61,039 nucleotides of DNA from Clostridia bacterium. GTDB taxonomy: Bacteria; Bacillota; Clostridia; Oscillospirales; CAG-272. The stretch is taken from positions 1-61,039 of the forward strand of contig JAFTKH010000004.1 of NCBI GenBank assembly GCA_017453365.1, given 5' to 3'. Each line of letters starts with the position of its first letter. Position 1 is the first letter of the stretch. The notes below the pieces were generated by a model. That model ran no database searches. It was not told where the DNA came from and saw only the letters and a list, made by a program, of their open reading frames with translations. Shown in pieces: positions 7,879 to 15,281 of the stretch. The translations under genes and the position numbers were made by a program.

Positions 7879-8469
7879 ATGGCTTTGATAATTTGTGAAA
7901 AATGCGGAAAGAAATTCAGTGATTCTCTTTCTGCGTGTATACATTGCGGTCATGATCCATCGGTAAAAATCTCGGAAGATACTTTAAGACCGACAAGCGA
8001 ACCGGAAAACAACATTATTCAAGAAAAACAAACCGAGGTCGTTTCAAAGACACTTGAAGCGCCAGAAGATGGTGGCGAAAGCAAAAAGATTGTAAACTTC
8101 AACCTGCTTTTCGAGGATGAGCAGGACGCCTTAGAGAAGGAATTCCTTTTAGAAAATCCGGTTATATTGAAACATAAAAAAGTTGATAGTCTTATTCTTG
8201 AGCTACTAATAACATTTATTTTCTTGGCAATAGTTAGCGCTCTCACCCCATTATGGATCGGAGTTTTGTCTTTTTACATAAACAATTATTCTATGCTTAT
8301 ACCTGTTTTATCGGTATGTGTAGCAGTATTTGTTCTTTCAGTCGTCTGTGGAGTATTTTCCTTTATTAGCTTGAGAATACGCTCTCATGGAAAAATGTCC
8401 AAGATCGAAACGGATCAGTTTGTAAAATGGCTTAAGGAAAGCAAAAATATCATAATAGACAATAAATAA
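7879..8469 (+). CDS. zinc-ribbon membrane protein
   Basis: A 196-residue protein. Residues 1-25 form a zinc ribbon (CEKCGKKFSDSLSACIHCG, two CxxC pairs), followed by a charged linker and two or more hydrophobic helices (about 108-160). Zinc ribbon plus membrane helices is a common arrangement in Firmicutes proteins of unknown role. It is the middle gene of the 7335-9395 unit. The first residues (MALIICEKCGKK) resemble those of the next gene (MALTICPECKEK), suggesting duplication. Confidence 0.75.
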   Translation: MALIICEKCGKKFSDSLSACIHCGHDPSVKISEDTLRPTSEPENNIIQEKQTEVVSKTLEAPEDGGESKKIVNFNLLFEDEQDALEKEFLLENPVILKHKKVDSLILELLITFIFLAIVSALTPLWIGVLSFYINNYSMLIPVLSVCVAVFVLSVVCGVFSFISLRIRSHGKMSKIETDQFVKWLKESKNIIIDNK

Positions 8470-8480
8470 GGAGAAACAAC

Positions 8481-9395
8481 ATGGCATTGACAATTTGTCC
8501 TGAATGCAAGGAAAAAATCTCAACAAACGCTTCGCAATGTGTTCATTGCGGCTGCCAATTAATCAAATGTCCCGAATGTGGCATGATGCTGATTTCGGGC
8601 ACTAAAAAATGCACTGAATGTGGGATTGTTTTAGCAGAACAGAAAAAAACTTCGATAGCTGAAGAAGTCAAGCAACCACAAACATATCAACCGACCAAGC
8701 CTGATACACTTAAATCTCTGCTCCGCGATTGGAGGCAAAGCAATATTTTTATGATAGCCTGTGATATTATGGATTGGCCTCTCAATATTGCATTTTTCTT
8801 TTTTATGATTCTAACATTAGTTGTAATCAATTTTAAAGCTCCTTTTATTTTGGCAATCATATTGATGGTAATCGCGTTTATATGCGACATAGCAGGGGAG
8901 ATCATAAGCGAATCAAAACCTTTTATTAAATCCAAAAGTCTTTGGTCATATCTAAACAGAAACGGCTATTCCGTAAATGATTACGTTAAGGGAGCTCTTT
9001 CCGAGGATTGCGAATCTATGGGCTTCTTTACAAGAATAAAGCATGAACTGAATATCGAAACCGTGCTTGATGCTCATTATTTTAACGCTGTGCCCGGATC
9101 TATTTCTCAAAATTTGCTTGTAAATATGGTCAATACGGTTGTTTCGGCCTTTTCTACCCTATTCTTGATAATATTTTTTGGTTTAAATATTACCAACATT
9201 TGGGATGCCGGCACCATTTTTAGCTTTTCATCCTACGAGCATCTTTGGGCTCTCATAATAGCCGTGGTACTATATATTGTTAAGAAGTTTGCGGTTGGAA
9301 AAATCAAAAAAGACAATGAAGAAAAAAAGAAAGCTTGGCTAAAAAAAGAATATCAACAGGACTACAAAAAATATCTCAATTTACTTGAATCTTAA
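8481..9395 (+). CDS. double zinc-ribbon membrane protein
   Basis: A 304-residue protein with two N-terminal zinc ribbons (CPECKEKISTNASQCVHCG, then CPECGMMLISGTKKCTECG; residues 6-50). A linker and about four hydrophobic segments follow (around 88-130, 205-230 and 250-275), with a Lys-rich tail. The N-terminus resembles the preceding gene. It is the last gene of the XRE-controlled unit; the terminator follows at 9417. Function is unknown. Co-regulation suggests all three proteins act together at the membrane. Confidence 0.75.
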   Translation: MALTICPECKEKISTNASQCVHCGCQLIKCPECGMMLISGTKKCTECGIVLAEQKKTSIAEEVKQPQTYQPTKPDTLKSLLRDWRQSNIFMIACDIMDWPLNIAFFFFMILTLVVINFKAPFILAIILMVIAFICDIAGEIISESKPFIKSKSLWSYLNRNGYSVNDYVKGALSEDCESMGFFTRIKHELNIETVLDAHYFNAVPGSISQNLLVNMVNTVVSAFSTLFLIIFFGLNITNIWDAGTIFSFSSYEHLWALIIAVVLYIVKKFAVGKIKKDNEEKKKAWLKKEYQQDYKKYLNLLES

Positions 9396-9416
9396 TTTAA
9401 TTTAATTCTTCACGAG

Positions 9417-9453
9417 AAAAGTGCCCGAAAACCTTGCATCGGGTACTTTTTTT
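9417..9453 (+). terminator. terminator of the zinc-ribbon operon
   Basis: AAAAGTGCCCGA pairs with TCGGGTACTTTT around a 10-nt loop, followed by Ts. Confidence 0.9.
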
Positions 9454-9454
9454 G

Positions 9455-9483
9455 TTGACATTCTCTCCCTCGCGTGCTATACT
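9455..9483 (+). promoter_or_regulatory. sigma-A promoter
   Basis: TTGACA (9455-9460) and TATACT (9478-9483) with 17 bp between, 29 nt before the transglutaminase-like gene. Confidence 0.9.
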
Positions 9484-9512
9484 TTACTTAAAATCCAAGT
9501 AAGGAAGATTAT

Positions 9513-10373
9513 ATGAATACACCGGAAATTATTAAAGAGTTCAGCGGAGAGCGTCTTTTCGACAAGCTCTCACCTATGGCTCGCGACGTCGTGCTTACAA
9601 ACCTTAACTACATGAAGGAGGCGTTCGGTGAGAACGTAGAATACGAGAGGCTCTTTCACCAGACGCTTTTAGCTCCCGAGACAGAGGAATACCTCTACTC
9701 CGTGCCCGAGCGTCCTACGTACGAATGGGGCTCTCGCCCCGTGCTCGAGGCGGCGGTTGCAGAGGCGACGAGGGGCTGCAAAACCGAGCGGGAGCGAGTT
9801 CTCGGTCTTGTCGCGTACATACGCGATCTGAAAGAAAAGTCACACGGGTACGACTATTTCTACGGCGGAACGGAAGAGGAGCTCATCAAGAAGGGCGAGC
9901 GCTTCTGCGAGCGCGTAGCACGTCTTATGTGTGCGCTCTCGGAGATTGCCGGCATACCTGCTCGAATTATCTTCCACGTCTCGGGCGGTCACTTAACGAA
10001 CGAGGTCTTCATAGAGGATAAATGGTGCTACGTCGACCCGCGCTTCGGGCTTTTCTACCTCGGTGAGGACGGCAAGCTTATGTCAGTCACGGAAATAACG
10101 AGAAATCCCGAGGTCATATACAACCAACCCGAGTGGGTCTACGCCTATGGCTCAAAGGAATATACCCCCGAGTTTATGGCGAAGGAGAATCACGATATGT
10201 ACCTTCGCCCCCTCGAGATACAGCTCTACGGTACTTATTCGCTAAAGGATGCCGAGAAATACGGCTACCACTATGAGTGGCGTCCGAGCGCGGCGTTCAA
10301 GATGCCCGAAAGAGATGAAGCATATAAGGGATATGCCAAAGCACGCCGCGCATATCTCGATGCAACTATGTAA
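9513..10373 (+). CDS. transglutaminase-like domain protein
   Basis: A 286-residue soluble protein. The core (about 95-180) has the transglutaminase/cysteine-protease triad pattern: Cys in GERFCERVARLMCALSEIAG (Cys132 or Cys140), His in VSGGHLTNEVF and Asp in WCYVDPRFG. Such proteins usually act as peptidases or amidases. There is no signal peptide, so it acts in the cytoplasm. The ribosome binding site is AAGGAAG. It is monocistronic, and the substrate is unknown. Confidence 0.85.
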   Translation: MNTPEIIKEFSGERLFDKLSPMARDVVLTNLNYMKEAFGENVEYERLFHQTLLAPETEEYLYSVPERPTYEWGSRPVLEAAVAEATRGCKTERERVLGLVAYIRDLKEKSHGYDYFYGGTEEELIKKGERFCERVARLMCALSEIAGIPARIIFHVSGGHLTNEVFIEDKWCYVDPRFGLFYLGEDGKLMSVTEITRNPEVIYNQPEWVYAYGSKEYTPEFMAKENHDMYLRPLEIQLYGTYSLKDAEKYGYHYEWRPSAAFKMPERDEAYKGYAKARRAYLDATM

Positions 10374-10754
10374 ACAGTTTGGCATGAGCCAACTAATGAT
10401 GAATAAAGAATGTATATTGAATAATGAAAAATTATGCTTGCTTACCACCGAAGACGGAAAGCTTCGTTTAAGGTTAAGCTCGAGTATAGCACCTAAATGG
10501 AAGCTGCCTACAGATTTAGATTTTTCTCCTTTTGCTTTCCGGCACCTATATAGCGGTTCGATGCTCAAAATGACTGTATAGCACTAGGCTGTCATTCCAA
10601 GCAATACAAAGCGTGAACGGTGAGTTTTGGTAAAAGGAGAGGAATCTGATTGGAACAAAGTAAAGCTCTAAATGCTTTAACCGTGCTTCGAAAACAAATA
10701 GGGATTTTTTGCTCATTGCGAAAAACGACCGTAATAACTATTATTCATTAATTT
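10374..10754. other. noncoding stretch with hairpin and AT-rich repeat motif
   Basis: Just behind the transglutaminase gene, AGTTTGGC-ATGA-GCCAACT (about 10376-10394) can form a hairpin. It is followed by AATGATGAATAAAGAATG. A similar hairpin-plus-ATTATTCATT block occurs at 15083-15137, and ATTATTCATTAAT recurs near 10741. No gene with a credible start is seen. Confidence 0.4.
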
Positions 10755-10780
10755 AAAAAGCCCCTTTCGGGGCTTTTTTT
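10755..10780. terminator. bidirectional terminator
   Basis: AAAAAGCCCC-TTTC-GGGGCTTTTTT: a 9-10 bp stem with A and T flanks, overlapping the stop codon of the minus-strand regulator. Confidence 0.9.
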
Positions 10781-10988
10781 ACGCTCTTTTAGGGTTATCG
10801 GTAAGCCCTAGGATATAATCCACAGATACGGAGTAAAACTCCGCAAGCTTTATCAAAATATCGGTCGGTATATCACGCTGACCAAGCTCGTAATTACTGT
10901 ACACCTGCTGCGAGCAGTTAAGATTTTTCGCCATATCCTTCTGTGTTAAGTCGTGGTCCTCGCGCAAATCTCTAATACGCCTGTACAT
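10779..10988 (-). CDS. XRE-family repressor, 69 aa (twin of 7003)
   Basis: A 69-residue Cro/C1-type HTH protein. It contains LTQKDMAKNLNCSQQVYSNY, then ELGQRDIPTDILIKLAEFY, ending VDYILGLTDNPKRA. The ATG at 10988 has GGAGG 8 nt upstream. It is the same size and layout as the regulator at 7003-7206; both share SQQ(V/G)YS in the recognition-helix region but differ around it. It faces the TerB-like gene across two 15-bp palindromes of a different sequence and is its likely repressor. Confidence 0.88.
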   Translation of the reverse strand: MYRRIRDLREDHDLTQKDMAKNLNCSQQVYSNYELGQRDIPTDILIKLAEFYSVSVDYILGLTDNPKRA

Positions 10989-11017
10989 CGTTTACCTCCG
11001 CGCCAGCTTTTGCTTCC

Positions 11018-11072
11018 ATTATATTAAACCGCAAAATGCAGTATTGACATTTACCGCAAATTGCGGTATAAT
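11018..11072. promoter_or_regulatory. divergent promoter with two ACCGCA palindromes
   Basis: ACCGCAAATTGCGGT (11053-11067) is a perfect palindrome filling the spacer of a rightward promoter, TTGACA (11044-11049), 17 bp, TATAAT (11067-11072). ACCGCAAAATGCAGT (11028-11042) is an imperfect copy 25 bp away. A leftward TATAAT lies at 11018-11023. The geometry is the same as at 7223-7290 but the half-sites differ (ACCGCA rather than ACTCAA). Confidence 0.85.
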
Positions 11073-11102
11073 GTATGCAGTTTACGAGGAAGGCAAACAA
11101 CT

Positions 11103-11678
11103 ATGCAGAAGCAGAACTATGTTAAAGCTAAAGAGATGCGAGATGCCGCAAAGGAAAAGCTCTCCGAGCTTTTTACATACGTAGGTCTTGCAAAAAACGA
11201 CCTCACAAGGCTTAAAAAAGAGGATGAGTTGGACCTGATTATTCAGTCAGAGATACTGCTTTTGATACTGCGAGACGGGCGCTTTTCCTCCGAGGAAATA
11301 AGCTTCCTCGACGAGATATCTGCTCGGGAGAACGTGCTCTTCATCTTGGGAGACGGTACCGACAGTATGCTTTGCGATGCAATAAACGGCGACCGCGATA
11401 AGGAAACAATTGTTTACACAAGGCTTCGCACTCTGCTTTACAGCCTTCTCGAGAGCTTTATCTCCTCATTTATGTCTATAGACCGTATGCTTCTCTATGA
11501 TATGCTTGGGGAGCTCGCGTTCTACATAGCGGCAATAGCCACCAACCTGTCGCACTCGCGCCATGACGAAATTTCAAACGAAATTTCGGATATGGATATA
11601 TCCGAGGGCTCTCACTCTCTATTTTCTCTTTTCACAGAGCTCTTTGAGCAACTCTTTTCGAACGATGCGGTTAATTGA
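11103..11678 (+). CDS. TerB-like helical protein
   Basis: A 191-residue, mostly helical soluble protein. The segment SEILLLILRDGRFSSEEISF (about 50-70) resembles the metal-binding helix-loop of TerB/DjlA-N domains, which read (A/D)DG-x-(I/F)-S-x-x-E. The match is weak. The start is ATG 11103 (GAGGAAGG upstream); the longer frame to 11061 begins inside the -10 box. It is expressed from the XRE-operated promoter, and its last 8 nt overlap the convergent gene ending at 11671. Role unknown; a stress function is only a guess from TerB. Confidence 0.65.
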   Translation: MQKQNYVKAKEMRDAAKEKLSELFTYVGLAKNDLTRLKKEDELDLIIQSEILLLILRDGRFSSEEISFLDEISARENVLFILGDGTDSMLCDAINGDRDKETIVYTRLRTLLYSLLESFISSFMSIDRMLLYDMLGELAFYIAAIATNLSHSRHDEISNEISDMDISEGSHSLFSLFTELFEQLFSNDAVN

Positions 11679-12645
11679 GCATGAGGGGCTTAACGTCGTC
11701 CGGAATATCGAAGAGCTCAAGCTTATCACCCGCTCTGCCGCACTGAAGCTTCACTGAAAAAATTCTCCCCGAGTCATACCCTCTGAAATAATACACAAGC
11801 CGAGATAGATCCATAGCCGAGGTATAGACGGTGCGCACGCTCTCTCCCGCGTCGGTCACTACACAACCGTTCGGCACTCCTACAGTGTCCATAATATGAA
11901 AAAATGCAGATAGAGCTGCCATCTCGTCCCCCGAAACAGTGGGGGACGTGTTATTTTTTGCATAGACCGCGCGGACGAAGCGTGAGCTTGACGAGAAATC
12001 TCCGGGCAGGCCGATAGCCCCCATCCCCCTCGAATATACGGAGAGGGGCACATCCGTAGCGAGTCTCTGCTCACCTCTGGCGCTATCAAGCGCGTAATAG
12101 TCCGACAAGCGCGTTATATGATACGAAAGCTCGGGGGCATTCGACAGAACACCGAGTGGATTTTCAAGAAGGCGAAAGCCCCCTTCCCCCTGCTCTACCG
12201 TAAGCGAACCGTCCTTCGTCGATATCAGAAAGTGCAGCGGTGTTGCGGGCAACGTATCGGAATATGCATCGTCGGTCAGATTAGCATCCCGCAGCAGCTC
12301 ACGAGCATCATCGAGCGTTCGGGCAGAGGCGAGCACGTAGGGAATGAGCTCGAAGGAACAGAGATTGATTTTTCCGGACTGCGCGGCACCGTATTTTGCA
12401 TATCCCGGGAAATTAAGTGCTGCGACGGCGACGCCGTGCTCGTTCATTCCGTCGTAAAACAGAGGGTTCCCGTCCACGGCGTGAGCGGTACCGATAAATG
12501 CATAATGCAAAGAAAGCTCCGGAAGTCTTCGAAAACGGAAGGGATAGGCTCTGGGAACTGCCGCGATGCACTCTCCGAGCGAGCATTCGAGGTCGAGCGT
12601 ACGTCCGAAAAGATTGCCTCTATCATAATAAACCGCAGTGCACAT
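11671..12645 (-). CDS. choloylglycine hydrolase / penicillin acylase family
   Basis: A 324-residue Ntn-hydrolase. The ATG at 12645 (AAGGAG upstream) gives MCTAVYYDRGNLFGRTLDLE, placing the catalytic Cys at position 2, where Met removal exposes the nucleophile. Other family residues are visible: Arg in FGRTLD, Asn-Glu in GMNEHGVAVAALNFPGYA, Asn in LGVLSNAP and Arg in SSSSRFVRA. The family includes bile salt hydrolase and penicillin V acylase, plus acyl-homoserine-lactone or N-acylamide hydrolases. Sequence alone does not say which substrate is used, but bile salt deconjugation is plausible for a gut organism. It has no signal peptide. Confidence 0.88.
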   Translation of the reverse strand: MCTAVYYDRGNLFGRTLDLECSLGECIAAVPRAYPFRFRRLPELSLHYAFIGTAHAVDGNPLFYDGMNEHGVAVAALNFPGYAKYGAAQSGKINLCSFELIPYVLASARTLDDARELLRDANLTDDAYSDTLPATPLHFLISTKDGSLTVEQGEGGFRLLENPLGVLSNAPELSYHITRLSDYYALDSARGEQRLATDVPLSVYSRGMGAIGLPGDFSSSSRFVRAVYAKNNTSPTVSGDEMAALSAFFHIMDTVGVPNGCVVTDAGESVRTVYTSAMDLSRLVYYFRGYDSGRIFSVKLQCGRAGDKLELFDIPDDVKPLMLN

Positions 12646-12778
12646 AAATTTTCTCCTTTTTAACGCTGCTTTCACTTTTCTGAATTTTTGTCACGCTCCT
12701 GCGCTATTATTCGCTTTTTTATAAATATTTCCCCTCCGTCTCGGATAGAATAAATAAAAAAGGAGGAATAAAATTATT

Positions 12779-13213
12779 ATGATAGAACAAGATACTATAC
12801 GACTTTTACGCGAATGCGATGCGGGAATAAAAATGGGAGTCTCGGGCATCGATGACGTTATAAACTACGTAAAATCCCACGGGTTTAAAAGGAAGCTCTC
12901 CGACTGTCGAAGCGAGCATATGAAGCTCTCGCACGAAATAGAGTCCGAGCTTCACAGATACGAGGACAGGGGTAAAAGTCCAAATCCCCTCGTCCGCGGC
13001 ATGTCCAAGATGAAAACGGAAATGAAAATGGCGATGACGGGAGGAGATAAGACCGTCGCAGACCTTATGACCGACGGGTGCAATATGGGTGTGAAATCGC
13101 TGAATAAATACCTCAACAAATACGAAGCGGCAAGCGAGGTGTCGAAGGATATAACGAAGAGGCTGATAAACCTCGAGGAGAAGCTGGCCGTAGATATCAG
13201 AGGTTATCTCTGA
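12779..13213 (+). CDS. hypothetical helical protein, DUF2383-like
   Basis: A 144-residue, highly charged, all-helical protein. The pattern of long amphipathic helices (DVINYVKSHGFKRKLSDCRS and ADLMTDGCNMGVKSLNKYL) resembles DUF2383/ferritin-like four-helix proteins, but no metal-binding set is clear. A GGAGG ribosome binding site lies upstream. It is monocistronic. Confidence 0.6.
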   Translation: MIEQDTIRLLRECDAGIKMGVSGIDDVINYVKSHGFKRKLSDCRSEHMKLSHEIESELHRYEDRGKSPNPLVRGMSKMKTEMKMAMTGGDKTVADLMTDGCNMGVKSLNKYLNKYEAASEVSKDITKRLINLEEKLAVDIRGYL

Positions 13214-13219
13214 TTTTTC

Positions 13220-13248
13220 TTGACTTTTCAGAGCTCGGGTGCTATCAT
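13220..13248 (+). promoter_or_regulatory. sigma-A promoter
   Basis: TTGACT (13220-13225) and TATCAT (13243-13248) with a 17-bp spacer, 35 nt before the amidotransferase start. Confidence 0.75.
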
Positions 13249-13282
13249 AATCATAGCGACAAGAGCTCGGAAGGAGATACCC

Positions 13283-13969
13283 ATGACTATAGCCACTACC
13301 CTACGCTACCTTAATATGAAAAGCGGCAGTATATGGGACGAGAGATACTATATTATGTCGGACTACCTTTCCCTCGCGGAACAGCTCGGCATAAATCTTA
13401 TCTCCGTTCTCACGGCAGTCGACGTCGAGAGAATCGCCCAAATCTCCGACGGACTCATAATCCCCGGCTCGGGAACGAATATCGACCCAAAGTATTACGG
13501 CAAGGCACCGTTTGACACCCCGGAGCCCGCGGACGAATATGCTCTCGACTCCCGACTCATCAACGCCTTTTCCCGTGTGGGAAAGCCTATATTCGGCATT
13601 TGCGGCGGTCTGCAGGCAATTAACGTCTTCTTCGGCGGCACACTAAAGCACCTCGACAACGACGTTTCCCACAGAAACGGTGACGAAAAGCTCCATAGTA
13701 TCAATATCGAGGAGGGCTCGTTCGTATATGAGGTCTTCGGCTCACTGCGTACCACGGTCAACTGCTATCACTCATGGGAAATAGAGAAGGTAGCTCTTGG
13801 CTTCGACGTCGTAGCACGCACGGACGACGGAGTTATCGAGGCAATAGAAAACAAGGAGTGCCGTATTTATGCGACGCAGTGGCACCCCGAGCACGCCTTC
13901 CGCACACCCGGACACGTTGAGCAGAAATTCTTCGAAAATTTTCTCTCGGAGTGCAAAAAAGGAATATAA
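13283..13969 (+). CDS. class I glutamine amidotransferase-like (peptidase C26)
   Basis: A 228-residue protein related to gamma-glutamyl-gamma-aminobutyrate hydrolase (PuuD) and other C26 enzymes. The nucleophile elbow is FGICGGLQAIN and the His-Glu pair is QWHPEH near the C-terminus; GLIIPGSGTNIDPKYY forms the oxyanion region. Such enzymes cleave gamma-glutamyl amides. The start is ATG 13283, with AAGGAG 7 nt upstream; the earlier frame start lies in the promoter. It is monocistronic between a promoter and a terminator. Confidence 0.88.
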   Translation: MTIATTLRYLNMKSGSIWDERYYIMSDYLSLAEQLGINLISVLTAVDVERIAQISDGLIIPGSGTNIDPKYYGKAPFDTPEPADEYALDSRLINAFSRVGKPIFGICGGLQAINVFFGGTLKHLDNDVSHRNGDEKLHSINIEEGSFVYEVFGSLRTTVNCYHSWEIEKVALGFDVVARTDDGVIEAIENKECRIYATQWHPEHAFRTPGHVEQKFFENFLSECKKGI

Positions 13970-13976
13970 ACAAAAA

Positions 13977-14013
13977 AGAGCAAGAGTACAAGGGAAAACC
14001 TTATATTCTTGCT
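13977..14013 (+). terminator. terminator
   Basis: GAGCAAGAGTACAAGG pairs, with small mismatches, with CCTTATATTCTTGCTC; a T-run follows at 14022. Confidence 0.65.
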
Positions 14014-14111
14014 CTGCCTGTTTTTATAGATGAATTGCTTCGAGTTGCCATGCTCGCATAAATAATCGAAATTAGCTATATCGGCATCACACCGTCTAAT
14101 AAATAGGCTTT

Positions 14112-15083
14112 TTATTCTCTTATAAGAGCTAAAAGCTCCTCTTCCGTCATACCGTGTATATATTCGCCGACGGGCAAGAGCGAGAGAAGCTCTTCAAGCT
14201 CATTGACAAGAGCACCGGAGAGCAGCTCCTCGAGCTCTCCCAGGGGACGCACACCAAAGAAGTCGCCCGATATATTTGCCCGCTTTATTCTCTCGCCCAC
14301 CATATCGAGCGAGACGGCAACACTGCCGAAGGGGTAGCGTCTCTTTTTTACGGTGCTGTAGCCCGAGAGAAAATCGCGCTCGGGGAAGAGCCACCCGTCC
14401 GACGCGTTCCGCCCCTCGAGTGCCGCTATTTCATCACACGCCGGACACTCTATTCGCTCGGGCGAGTGTACGCGCATTATATGGTCCTCTATCATAGCTG
14501 CAAATTCGTCCGCGGACCTTATATCAGGAAGACGGGGTGAGAGGTTTTCGACGCGCGCCCTGACGGATTTTATTCCCTTCGCCTGTAGCTTATCGCTATC
14601 GGGACGAAGAACCCGTGACAGAACGGATAGGTCGGTGTTAAAAAGAAGCGTACCGTGGTGAAGAACGCGCCCCCCCTCTGCGTGCTGCGCGTTTCCCGAG
14701 AATTTCAGACCGTCGAGCTCGATATCGTTTCTGCCCGACAGCCTGGCTGCAAGACCGCGCTCCGCAAGAGCTTCAAGTATCGGCTGCGAGAGCCCTGCGA
14801 AATCAAGTGTTCTGCCGCCGCCTGCCGAAATAAACGTATAGTTCACGTTTCCGAGGTCGTGGTAAACCGCACCCCCACCCGTAATTCGCCTCGCGACCTT
14901 TATTCCCTCTCGCCGCGCGAATCCGAGGTCGAGCTCGGCAAAGGCATTCTGATTTTTTCCTATCACGACCGTAGGCTCATTCTGCCAGAGCATAAAAACG
15001 TCGTCGTCGGAATTGCGGAACAGATATTCCTCAATAGCGAGATTAAGGTATGGATTTGTGGATGAAAGTCTTAAATATTTCAT
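14112..15083 (-). CDS. lplA: lipoate-protein ligase A
   Basis: A 323-residue enzyme that activates lipoate with ATP and attaches it to lipoyl domains. The motifs RRITGGGAVYHDLGNVNYTF and FSGNAQ (lipoyl-AMP binding), and an accessory C-terminal domain (about 240-323), are those of LplA. It lies on the same strand directly behind the 2-oxoacid dehydrogenase operon, whose E2 needs lipoylation, so the pairing is functional. A long inverted repeat between them may reduce read-through. Confidence 0.92.
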   Translation of the reverse strand: MKYLRLSSTNPYLNLAIEEYLFRNSDDDVFMLWQNEPTVVIGKNQNAFAELDLGFARREGIKVARRITGGGAVYHDLGNVNYTFISAGGGRTLDFAGLSQPILEALAERGLAARLSGRNDIELDGLKFSGNAQHAEGGRVLHHGTLLFNTDLSVLSRVLRPDSDKLQAKGIKSVRARVENLSPRLPDIRSADEFAAMIEDHIMRVHSPERIECPACDEIAALEGRNASDGWLFPERDFLSGYSTVKKRRYPFGSVAVSLDMVGERIKRANISGDFFGVRPLGELEELLSGALVNELEELLSLLPVGEYIHGMTEEELLALIRE

Positions 15084-15135
15084 TCATTATTTATCAGCTG
15101 GCAGAGCCAACTGTCTTCATTATTCATTATTAATT

Positions 15136-15174
15136 ACTTTTCCCTCGGTGCAGTTTTTGCACCGAGGGAAAAGT
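15136..15174. terminator. 17-bp perfect inverted repeat, probable terminator
   Basis: ACTTTTCCCTCGGTGCA (15136-15152) and its exact complement (15158-15174) surround a GTTTT loop. It lies between the E1 gene and lplA. Neither side has a classic long T-run, so termination may be partial. Confidence 0.65.
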
Positions 15175-15275
15175 TTCTGTCGCTTCGACGAAGAAATTTC
15201 GAGTTCTTCGACCCGAAGGCGTAGTTACCTACGTCGAGCGGGAGAAAACGCCGAATTACACCGAAATTTCAAAGT
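15175..15275. repeat. dispersed GC-rich repeat, copy 2
   Basis: A noncoding block with CTTCGACCCGAAGGCGTAGT and CTACGTCGAGCGGGAG. Its core aligns with 23840-23960 (GACCGACGCAGTAGTATTTC, then TACTGCGAGC) and with 6800-6915. Confidence 0.4.
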
Positions 15276-15281
15276 CGAAAA

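Noticed and set aside
10249..10581. A 110-codon plus-strand frame overlapping the end of the transglutaminase-like gene
   Set aside because: Overlaps a good gene out of frame, lacks a ribosome binding site and resembles nothing known.
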